Shown piece by piece: positions 12,981 through 24,300 of a stretch of DNA of 64,000 nucleotides. The DNA lies in assembly GCF_963678635.1 (NCBI RefSeq), contig NC_087062.1, positions 47,543,283-47,607,282 on the forward strand. The letters are read 5' to 3'. The notes beneath the pieces were generated by a model. It did no database searches, had not been told where the DNA came from, and saw only the letters and a list, made by a program, of their open reading frames with translations. The DNA comes from Symsagittifera roscoffensis (lineage: Eukaryota; Xenacoelomorpha; Acoela; Convolutidae). How positions within the stretch are numbered: position 1 is the first letter of the stretch; each line of letters begins with the position of its first letter. The position numbers were made by a program, and so were the translations under genes.

Positions 12981-13160
12981 AATAGTCTGTGTTTAAACCT
13001 TTAGCATTGGCTGAACCTAATAGTTGGTTGATGATTAAAAGGAACAATTTCAAAATGAACACACTTTATCGCAACAATATTTGCGTCGCAACAACATTTG
13101 CTTTTTAGGTTGGAAAAAATGATAGTTTATACTATAACACAAGCATTAGTTATTTTAAAG
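12981..13160. repeat. SINE family S1 3' fragment
   Basis: Matches the S1 tail: tagcattggctgaacc...gttggttgatgatt...gcaacaatatttgcg...aggttggaaaaaa...actataacacaagc. Confidence 0.65.
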
Positions 13161-13189
13161 AGCCATTCGTTTTCCAATGCAAGCAGTAA

Positions 13190-14330
13190 AGTTCTGTAAA
13201 ATTTCAAATTGTTACAGCAAATCAATGAACGAAAACTTCAAGTAACCTAACAAAGCTTTGAAAATTTTCAGTTGTTTGTTAATCCAAAACGTTTTGCGAA
13301 AGATAAAATTCATTAGCTATGACACTTTGAATGTCTTCCAGTTATTTCATAGAATGAAAAAATTCGCGAAAAATTTAAAACTTTCCAAGCAAACTGTTTA
13401 AGCTACGAAACTTCAAAAAATTCAAGTTAGTTCAAAAAGTGAACCGGATGTCAAACTGTTCTTCTGTTGAAGCCTTTCAAATAATTTTCCCGTTTTTTTT
13501 CTGTGTTAATAGAGCAAGGAAATTCGAGAAAATCCTATCTATCTGATTTCAGTTTTTATAAGCAAGCTTTTAAAGCTATGAAATTTTAAAAGCGTCCATA
13601 GCACATTCCGACTTTCATTTAAAATATACGATTCAAGATATTTCATAGACTGAATCGGTTCGCGAAAAACTTAAGTTCTTATAGGCAAGCTTTTCAAGCT
13701 AAGAAAATTTGAATTATAACGAATTATGTCATAGACTGAATCGGCTTGCAAAAACTTTTAATTTTTTGAAGCAAGTTATGAAACTTTGAAAAATTGTTTC
13801 TTGGACCGAATCGGTTCGCGAAAAGTTTTTCTAAGCAAGCTTTTAAAGCTATGAGACTTTTAATTATAACAAGTTATGTCATAGACTGAACCGGTTCGCG
13901 AAAACCTATAAGTTCTTTGAAGCAAGCTACGAAAATTTGAAAAAACTCAGGTTTACCTCGGACCGAATCGGTTCGAGAAAAAATCAAGTTTTTCTAAGCA
14001 ATATGTTTAAGGTATGAAACATATCCATCTAATTCATAGACCGAAGCAGTTTGCAAAAAAATTTCTTTTTTAGCATGGGGGCTGCTTTTTGTAAGTGATT
14101 CGTTCCAGACTGAAAAGAATCTGTAAACGCAACAATTTGAACAAAAATAGGCAGGTACTGCCTAGCCTTGAAGTTGCATCGAGTTTATCTTCCTCTGAAT
14201 GATTCTTAAACGTTACGCTCGATAGCCTTTTAAACATTGTCTCCTAAAAATTCTTAAGCATTGTGTTCAGTTAAACATTGCGTCCATAGCGCATTACGAC
14301 TTTCATTTAATATATAAGATTATGAACAAA
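13190..14330. repeat. Diverged ~84-bp satellite array with a conserved right flank
   Basis: About ten diverged units to 14060, then a flank (ggcaggtactgcctagccttg; aaacattgcgtccatagcgcatt; gactttcatttaatatataagat) that also ends the arrays near 36.90 and 38.81 kb. It lies downstream of the last RB1CC1 exon found, presumably in an intron. Confidence 0.75.
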
Positions 14331-14450
14331 AGATACAAGTGATTCTGTTAAACAAGTTGTTAATCCAGAAAAAAAGTTTATATTCTAACTTGATAACGCT
14401 TGCTAATCTCAAGCGTAAAAAGCGTTAAAATGAGGTTATCGAAATTCTTT
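14331..14450. repeat. SINE-like S3 fragment
   Basis: Contains aacttgataacgcttgctaatc, the same block as at 57.58 kb and, more diverged, 47.21 kb. Too short to define more. Confidence 0.35.
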
Positions 14451-14488
14451 GCATTCTATCCAGTTAGTCGACAAAATCAAAAGCTTAC

Positions 14489-15356
14489 CTGATTTTCAGC
14501 TTGTGCGTGATAAGATTGACTAAGGAGGCCATCAGACACTGAAACAAATGATGATAGGGTTTTTATCTTAATCATTATAATATTATTGTACTCGGAAAAT
14601 GCAATCCGAGTACAATAATATTATAATGATTAAGATAAAGAAAAATTCGGTATTTGAAAAAAATGAGTCATGGCGTAGCGGCGGTGCACAATTTTTGAAG
14701 GATGTTGTCTCCAACCCACCTGAGGATGCTATACCGGATGTGGTAGCAGATGGAGGCGGAGTGGTTTCATCTGTTTCATCTGTTTGAGTTTCTACTTCTA
14801 ACACAACTCGCTCTTCCAATTTCATTTCAATCTCTTCCATAATAGTCGTATTTTCTGTTTCAGTTGACACATCCAGTTTACTAACTGGCTCTTCAAAATC
14901 AGTTTGGGTGGAAGCAGTTTGCGTGTCGGACTCGGTTTCTTCTGTGTTCATCTGATTGTGAAGCAACTCAAGGAGATTCTTCAAACTGTCATTCAATCTA
15001 CTTGTCGATAAATCCTCTTGTTGCTGAAAACGAGAAAAAAACAACGTTAATGAGTTATAACCTAAGCAATTAACAAAATATGTTTCCTTTCAATATAATG
15101 GTAAAACTACCGGCAGAACTAAAAAAATACCCGCAAAATTGAAGATAGACGATTGCATAGATAAGCAACTTTTTCGGTTTCACTGACATCGACCTCTGCA
15201 TTGGCAGCAACATTAGTCCCTTCAACTCGCAGTGTGGAATATTCTTCTCCAACGAGTGCATCTTCTCTAGTTGCAGTGGTCATAACTTCTGCATCAGCAA
15301 CTTCTGCATTCTCAACAGATAGCTTTGACAAATCTATTGGAGCACTGTCGACTGAG
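14489..15356 (-). CDS. RB1CC1: RB1CC1 exons 11-13: acidic Ser/Thr-rich linker with TQT motifs
   Basis: Exon 11 (15356-15188, SVDSAPIDLSKLSVENAEV), exon 12 (15023-14720) and exon 13 (14538-14489, SDGLLSQSYHAQAENQ). They follow the ATG17-like domain where human FIP200 also has a long acidic, poorly conserved linker, so assignment rests on strand, phase and splice signals rather than identity. Exon 12 contains three TQT tripeptides at about residues 645, 650 and 690 of the assembled protein. The exon 11 end could instead lie a few codons later (SETEK, weak GTTGCT donor). Confidence 0.65.
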
Positions 15357-18300
15357 CTGTGGAAACAATTTGGATCATCAAACAAATATTTCCAGTTTGC
15401 AGTATACGAAAATTCCAAGCAATTTTAATCCATTAACAGTTATTATGAGATACATCTGTTAAAGCATGAATCTTCGGGAAAATTTTCGATTAAAACAATC
15501 TGCTTACTAAGAATTACCTAAACGCGATCAGCTCAAATGGCTATGAGATTAGCAGTAATGAACCAACTCGAGTTACAGAAAATACGCAAACGTGTTTAGA
15601 CCACTTTATATTTCAAAATATACCACTGCATGTTTTGAATGTACTTAAATATGAAACGATATCCGACCATTATCCCATATTATTTGAGTGGAAATTAAAA
15701 AGGGAAAATTATTACGACGAAATACCTTACCGGGATACATCTTTTCTTAAAACACCTCTTACGGTGTCAAATTTTTTGCAAAATTTAAATATAGTTTTGG
15801 ATAATAATAAACAGTGTTTGTTTGAAATACAGGATGCCAATGTAGCTTTTGAGTTTTTTCAAGGATTGTTTGTAACAACTCTTGATGCCTTTGCTCCTCT
15901 GAAACTTAAGAAAAATATACAAAAAACGCGGCCATTTTGGTTTACCAATAGGCTAGCTAATTTAAGAAACAAACGTAATATAGCCCACAGAAAATGCAAA
16001 ATCAACCCCGATAATGCTGATTATCTAGCAAAATTTAAGCTGTTAAGATCACAATTTGAAAAAGAAGTTAAGCAATCGAAAAAAGAACTTTATTGGAATA
16101 AATTTAAAAATTGTATCAGAGACTCAAGACAAACATATAAACTTTTGAATGATATCAGTGGCAAGAACATCAAATCAAACAAAATCCCACCCCTAAAATA
16201 ATGCCTTGAAATGAAAGAAAAACCAACAGATGCTGACATTGCGAATAAATTTAATACTTTTTTCACAACTGTAGGGACTATGCTCAAAAATGGAGTTCCT
16301 AATGCTGACATACAGGTGGTTGTTAACAATCCCTTTTCTATATTTCTCTATCAAGTAAGCCCTGCAGAAATTGAGAAAATTATTAACAGCTTTGATAATA
16401 AGTACTCAGCAGGTGATGATTACGTCAGTAATATAATTGTTAAGACGTCATCCGCGGTTGTGGCGCCCTATCTAGCATTTATCATTAACCTCTCTTTTTT
16501 GAAAGGAGTGTTTCCCAATGAACTATGTAAAGCAAAAGTTTTTCCCCTGCATAAGGAAGGTTCGAAAACAGATGAAAATAATTACCGTCCTATATCTCTT
16601 CTCATCGTATGGAGTAAAGTTTATGAACGAGCAATGTACAACCGCGTATACTCCTACTTTGAGAATTTTTCTCTTCTGTTTTCAAAGCAATTTGGTTTTC
16701 GCAATAAGTATAGTACAATTGATGCTTTAGCAGATTTAACCGAAAAAATGAGGTTGGCAACATTGTCAAATTCAATTTATAGTTTATTCTTAGATTTGAA
16801 GAAAGCTTTTGATACTATCGACCATGACATACTAATCTACAAGTTAGAATGTTACGGTATCCGTAGTAATTGCTTGAACTGGTTCGTATCATACTTACGA
16901 AATCGCATGCAGCGTGTTGAAGTTAATGGCGTTAGTTCTGCTTGGAACACGGTTGACTGCGGTGTTCCACAAGGATCAATCCTAGGACCATTATTATTTA
17001 TCATATACATGAATGATCTTCCTCTGACTTGTAAGTCTGCAGAAATAATTCTTTTTGCGGACGATACTAACTTAACAGCGATAGGCTGCACTGTAGAAAA
17101 TATCCAGTCAGACCTTGAATGTCTGAATAAATGGTTAATAGCAAATAAATTAGTAATCAATATATCAAAAACAGTACAAATGACCGTTAAATCAAGTGCT
17201 TCCAATTGCTCTTTCAATTTGAATGCCCTTGATATAACCGTTAAACCTGTGTGCAAGTATTTAGGAACTTATATTGATTGTAAATTGTCCTTTGTCAGTC
17301 ATGTTGATTTTGTTAAAATGAGACTTGGGAAACAATGTGGCATAATATCAAAATTGAGACATTATGTACCCAGGTACCAACTATTAGAATACTACCGAAG
17401 TAATGTTGTCCCTATTTTACAGTACGGAATTCTGGTTTATGGATGCTGTAGTTTCAGTGTTTTGAATCCAATTTTCATTTTGCAAAAAAAAATTTTTAAA
17501 TTTATATATTTCAGAAAGCGGCAAGGTCACTGTGAAGATATATTTGAAAAGAATAAATTACTGACAGTTTTTGAATACCACGTATACGAGCTTCTGAAAT
17601 TTGTTCTTAAATCTGTAAACCAATTGCACAGCGAAAATTTTCTAAACGAAATGTTCACTTTTCAAATGTCGGAGAAATTGACAAGGCGATCTAGTGCCAA
17701 GTTACTATTGGAACCTCTTTGCAAACGTAAAATCGAAAGATCCTCGATACGATATAGAGCATGCAAATTGTATAATAAACTGAATAGCTTGGGCTTGCTC
17801 CCAGTGGATATTGAAAATAGTTCTTTTATGAAAATATCGCGTTATTACCACAATTTCCAAACTTATCTGATTCAAAATATCGAATTGTTGAAATATATTT
17901 ATGAATTATAAAAAAAAAAAAAAACTAATACAACCGTTGGTTAAATGCTGCTGGACAACCCCCGTAGGGTTACGAATTAGGTGGGAAAAAATGACCCTCC
18001 AGAACCCGCTAGTTTTCGAGAAATCGCATTTTTTAGATTTTTAAAAATTTTTTCTCACTAATTTGTTTTCAAAATACTTTAAAAAAAAAACTTAATACTT
18101 TTCAAAAAAAAAAAAACGATAAACGATAACTAATCCAACCACTGAGCTAGAGTAACCATGCTGAAAGAAAAGCTGTGTCAGTCACCAACAATTTAAGTAT
18201 CTAATCGAATCTACCGAAACATAAAAAAAAGAATTAAAAAAAAAAAAATTATATTGGCAGATCCGTGGTGGATCCTAGGATCCCGTTATCTGTCATCTCC

Positions 18301-21300
18301 AAGTCTCAGAATCTGTTATGTTGTATATTTAAAATTTTATGTTTTCATATACTGGAGAAATTCATTCTTTCTTTCTTTCTTTATTGATTGAAACATAAAA
18401 TTGGATTGAATAGTTAGTGTCTATTTTAAGATTGCTAGAACAAATAATCAAGAAAAAAATTCAACTGACCACAGATAAGCAAGTGAGGGCACAGAGTTAG
18501 CAATTGAATCCAGCTGGGCTGCGGTAACTTCCGGCAGTTGTTGGTCAAACTCTGGACATCTTAGAATCTACAATACAGACAACGTCGTTCAATTTACTTC
18601 ATTAGCTAATGTAGATTAATTGAATTACTCGCTGAAAAGATGTCTCACCTGGTTAGCTGGAAACGGTTCTGTGAGAAATGGGAAAAACCGAAACAAGAAA
18701 TGCGTGGCTATTCTCTGATAAAAGTCAGACCTCTTCTGATGTTCCTCAGTCAGGAACTTCTGAGCAGAGCCGCTTATTACCAGACCTTTCTAAAATTAAA
18801 ACATATATATCACATACATTACACGGAAGCGAAGCTTTGCTAACAAAGTGAGAAAGCAACAAAAGTAGCGCTGAAAAGGTAAACACAGAGGCGACGTTGC
18901 AATTCGCATTCACAAGCAAAAATGTGACCGATAACGCTACTGGGAAAAACTGAATGAGTAAAGCTTTGAGTCTACAAAACTTCTTAAGTGACGCACGCCA
19001 ATTATGAGTCTACATAATTGTAAAGTGACGCAGGCCAATTATGACGCATTAGAAATTTACCAAGTAGCATGCCCCAATTTACAGAGCGGACGCATTTTAG
19101 CTAGTATACGGAAAAGTTGATTGAAACTTCCGACCCTGCCCAGGTTCGAACCCCAATTTTGTTGATGGTCTCTTTGTTCCTTAGCTGCAAGATGCATTGG
19201 CGCTAAAGTGCTATTTGTAATATAATAGCCTGCGTTAATATCCTCAGCATTGGCTGTACTTAATAGCTGGTTATTGATCAAAATGAACACATTTTGTCGC
19301 AACAATAGTTGCGCCGCTACAATATTTGTAACTTAGGTTGGAAAAAAAGAGTTCATACTACAACACAATTCTTTGCTTGTGTAAAAAGGAAAGAAAAGGT
19401 TAAAACAATCGTTGAAAAATAAAACTTTGCATTGTTACGGAATGGACCCGCCGACCTGTAGATTAGGAGTCTTACGTCCTTTTGTCTGCCCCACGTTTTC
19501 TTGACAAAAACTTGAGTTGGATTTGCGAGTTGGGTTGGAAAAAATGCGGATTCGAGTTATAATACTACGCTCACTAGCTTGTGCAAAAATAGCCTAAGCT
19601 CAAATTCAACATTTAAAATCTACCTCCAGAAATTCAGAAGAAAACTGTTTCCTTCTGCAGATCTCAGTCACAATTTTGCATGCGTATTCGGCCGAGGTTA
19701 GCACCTGTTCCAGCATCTTCACTTTTTCCGCAACTCGCTTCAGATACTCTTTCCGCATCTTAATTTGGGATTCACATCGGACTAATTTAGATTGCATCTT
19801 CACAATCCATCTAAAAATTGAACCATTAAAACACGCTAGACCTCCCATATCGATACACAACAAGGCTCATATCTCTAAAAAGACCACCCACTTGCATGAG
19901 CGTGTATTTTTATGGCCTCGTTGTTTCGCTCCCAAAAAGATACTTTATGATGTGATTTATTACTAAGAAACTCATTGGGTTGAAATTGAGGAGAAATGAT
20001 TGGATGCAAATGAATGCATGTTATTCTCACTGTAGTCTGAGGTGCAGATTCTGAGACAGCTCCTCCTTGGCTTTTTTGTTGTAGTGGTTGACATTGACTA
20101 TGCGCACGTGGTTCTCGCTCATCTCCTGCAGCTGCTGTATGTGGGCAGTGCACAGGTCACTCAACACACTCCTGTCCCCAATGGTGTGCAGGCGAGTCCG
20201 GTTGGCCACAAATGCCTGCAGCAAAAAGTTACCTTTCATATCAAACAAATTCGCGCTCAGCTCAGGCCAAATAGAGTTGGAAAAGAGTAATGAACGCAAG
20301 GAAACTGAAAAAATCGACTTATTTTTTCAAATCTTCAACTTTTCAATTTCGAAGAAAAAAATAGATGGCCCTAAAGCTCTTTGAAATTGCAGAACATTTT
20401 ACAATGGACACCTTTTTGTAAAAAATAACCCAATTTCAGAAAACTGGATCATTACGTAAAATGATTTGTGAGCGAATGATTTGGTTTTGGCTTTGGATCA
20501 GGTTTGAGTGTTTGACTGCTTATGTTATGAATGCTATGATCGGAATGCGGTTGAATTATTGGTTGGCCTAATTTTGTCCCTTTATTTTCCGCGCGTTTTT
20601 TGATCAGCCGATAGGGCGCTAGTTTCCTATTGGCTAATTGGTTCAAAATTAAGTTTTCAATCATTTCAAGATTGTTAACGAATGAGTTGATTGACGCCAC
20701 AACGCCACAACAAATTCCTCATCGTACGCGCTGGGGGGTATTGCAATTCCAACCGGATTTCGGGATATATAGTCAATTAATCCCATTTTGCTCCCTGCCA
20801 AATGTTTGATATCGAAGTTAAAAGGGATTAATCGGTCGATCCATCTTGTGAGCCTACTTTGACTTGTCTTGGATCTTTCACTGGCTGGCGTTTAAAGCAC
20901 TGATCAAAGCTGGATGGTCGGTAATTACCGTAAAGTTTTTTCCGTAAAGATAATATTTGAAGTGCTCAATCGTCCACACGACACCCAGGAGTTCTAACTC
21001 ATTTACTGAATATTTTTCTTCTAACGAAATTAGGAATCTTGATGCGTACGCGATAGCTACCCACCCCTCGTTTGTGTTTTGTTCTAGGGCCGCGCAGAGT
21101 CCGTATGAATCCGTGTCAAGATTTTGGTCAAAATGTTTGTTTTGTGTAATTTCTGTGACTAACTTTTCAATTTTATGGAATGCGGAATCATACTCCGTCG
21201 GACAATTAAGTTTTTTGTGTTTGTCTGTATTCTTAAGAAGGGGACGGAGTGCTACCGCGGCCTGTGCCAAATGTGGGATGTACCTTGTAAGATGATGTAT

Positions 21301-24300
21301 TGATTCCATGAAACTTTCAAGTTGTTTAAACGTTATAGGTGGTGGAAGTTTTTTTACTGCGTCTGTTTTTCTTGAAAGGGGGGTCGTTCATTCACTATCT
21401 ATAAGAAACACAAGCCATTCAATTTGTTTGCACGCGAACTTACACTTATCGAATGATATTGCAAGGTTTTCTTCATCCAGTCTGTGAAGAACTTTTGTGA
21501 TGATCAGAATGTCATCTAAATACGCGTAAGAATGTCATCTAAATACATTGGTTAATGTTAGATCGATCGCTTTCTGAAATTCTGCCGGCATGTCTGTCAG
21601 GCCGTAGAACCCAGTTTGGAACTGATAAGTTTCCGTGGCATTTCCCACTATGACACTAAAATTACATTGTTCTCTTGTTTTCTTATCCAACGGGATTTGT
21701 GAATACGCATAGCGTAAATCAAGGGAAGAGAACAGCGTTTGTTCTTTCATACCAGATTTTATTGTTTGTGCAATGTTATCGAGTAAAAAATCAAAATTCG
21801 GCATCTGATACTTGTTAATTTTCTTTGAGTCCAACGCAAGTTTGACTGTTTGGTCCTTTTTTACTGCTATTACGACCGGACTGATTAATTTTTTATCAGA
21901 ACACTTTTCCAACTTTATAAAATGTTTTTAGTCGATTAGTTTGTTGGGTTCATTTTCCACTCTTTCTTGTAGATGAATCGGAATACGTCGACCCTTTTGT
22001 TGAATCGGTGTAACGTCCGGGATGAATTGTGTTTTCATTACATGATTTTTTGCTTTTCCAATTCTCACGCAGAAGTTTTCGAAATTTTCTTTTACCCATT
22101 GTTTTATACCAGGGTTTGATGTGTTTTCTTCTGTTATGGTCAACACTTGTTTATGCTGTGGTTTTTCTTGACTCAATTTTATACGGAAGCTTGAGAGTAA
22201 ATTACGGCCGAGAATGTTGGCCTTTTGGTCGTCAACCACGATAAATGGAGCCCACTGGATAGTCCAGCCGCCGGATTCTATTGCTAAGATTAGTCCTCCC
22301 TTCGGAATAATAACTTTTCCATTATAGCAAGCTAGAGTTCGTGCGGTGTCTTCCGGTGGGATTTTTTTTTTAAATAGTAGTTTCATCTTTTAAATGTATT
22401 CGACGTGCCATAGTTTCATTTAGGAATGACATTGGACTCCCTGAATCCGCAATGGCAAAAATTTTATCGGATTTTGTTTATAGTTTCACAATATGTCCAT
22501 TTAAACCTTCCTCACTGATTTTCACCGTTTGTTTAATTTCGAATGCATCTGAAATTGACAACATGGAATAATTATCTCTCTGCAATTCCTCCCAACCGTT
22601 TTGTGACGTGAAATCTGCGAAAGCCACTGGGTCATTATCCTCGTTTTCGTGATGCTGGCTTTCGTTTTCAATTCGTGATTCATTATCAGCGTTAGTTTGA
22701 AGAAAATTTACATGATCTGAACGACAGACCTTTGCAAAAGGTCCACGTTTTGCACACTTGGTGCAAACTTTTATCTCGGGCTGGACATGATTGTAAATGG
22801 TTTGGGCTAAACGGGTTTCCACATTTGTAGCATTGTTTTTGTGAAGCGTAATTTTGTGCACCTCTGTTTTGATTTCCCCTTGTTATGATTTTGTCTTCCC
22901 CGCGAGTACTTTCCTCTATTGTTGTTCTGAAAAGATGAAGAAAATCCGCCACGTCCTCCTCTGGGTTGAATGTAACCCATTGGCTCTTGCTTGATCGCAA
23001 CGGACGAACTTGTTCCGATTGGGTTTAACTTCATAGTTTTGCTATGTTCAATGCCCTTCTCGCGTCTTATTGCATATTCATATACTTCTTGTGGTGTTCT
23101 TGTTTCAGCTAGCAATTCCTCGCCGATTTTTTCATTGTTCATGTGGGCGGTGAACATATCACGAACCCATTCATTTTCTCTATCTCCAAAGTCCGCTAGC
23201 TCTACTAGTTGCGCGTGGAGTTGTTCATTTTTTCTTTGTTTACGGCAGATGAAGTTGTATCTTTCGAATGCTATGATTCTATGGGTAATAAAAATTTCTC
23301 CTAATACTTGTTTTTAGCTGTCTTGTCGTTGTCGTCTGTATATTTAGCCCTGGTCGCTTCAGTTGAACCTGTCTCTGACCTTCCATGCCTAGGCATAGAA
23401 ATAGGTAGCTTCGCACTCTCGCATCCGCTTCGTCCCAGTTTACGGAGTTACACATATGGTCTTTGTCTCTTGGTTTTAGCAACTATTCTCCCAATTTACA
23501 TTCTTTTCCTGGTTTCTGACATCTCGGCTTCTCCGTTGTGCGTCCGTTTCTCCCTGTATCTCGACTTCCAAAATTGGTTCAGATGGCAGAGTAACCTCAG
23601 GTTTCTCACGTAGTAGATTTCGGATCTCTATTCCGTCTTTTGCGAAAACCGCGAGCTCTACAAGTGCAACCCACTTGCTCCATTCTAGCGGGGGCTCCGC
23701 TGATGCTTTCTCCCTGAACGAGTTTATATTGAGTGGGTTTTTCGCAGATCCTGCTGACTGCGCCATGTCATACCAGTAGGTATGCGTAAGGTTTAATATT
23801 GAATCCGAACGGATTGGCGAGCTAATTTTGAATGAGACCAAGACGTAAATAAGACAACTGAATCATAACTGTTTATTTTATCTTCTGATGACAATTCACT
23901 AAACTCATTGTTTAGCCTTGTCTTTCAAGGTCACTTGACCAGCTCAACGCAGTGAGCCTAATAAATAACTATACATGATACATATTGCCAATCCGGCCGG
24001 ATGACAGAGGCGAAGCTGCGCGTCGCAAACACTAGCCAGAACACGACAAAAAGCAGCTCTAGACTTCCAAAAAAGCAATAAGAAAAAGTAAATATAAGCC
24101 TCGAATTAGTAAAAATTCGGTGACGTCTCGGACTCGAACCTATTGCGACCTAAAAAAAGTTATGAGTCTCCCCCACTAACCATGGAAGCTTAGACACAAA
24201 CAAAGCCGAGAACAGATGCTATGAAATTTCCAATGCTCCAGATCAGATTATAGCAAAAAGGCACACAAGAGTACACTTTTAATGAACACTTTATTTGCGA

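Larger units (their letters stand above)
20455..23990 (-). mobile_element. Broken Ty3/gypsy LTR retrotransposon in RB1CC1 intron 6
   Basis: On the minus strand the order is a possible LTR/leader remnant (about 23990-23850), gag, zinc-knuckle region, aspartic protease, reverse transcriptase and RNase H, ending in the post-RNase H tether. Integrase and the 3' LTR are absent. Several frameshifts and stops separate the domains. The left end (in window coordinates) abuts a truncated R repeat. It lies in the same orientation as RB1CC1. Confidence 0.88.

Noticed and set aside
15201-15428. Plus-strand frame opposite RB1CC1 exon 11
   Set aside because: It is the complement of a better minus-strand exon with in-phase splice sites.
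18270-18283. GGATCCTAGGATCC palindrome as a regulatory site
   Set aside because: Lies in the LINE 3'UTR and is short; best explained as part of the element.
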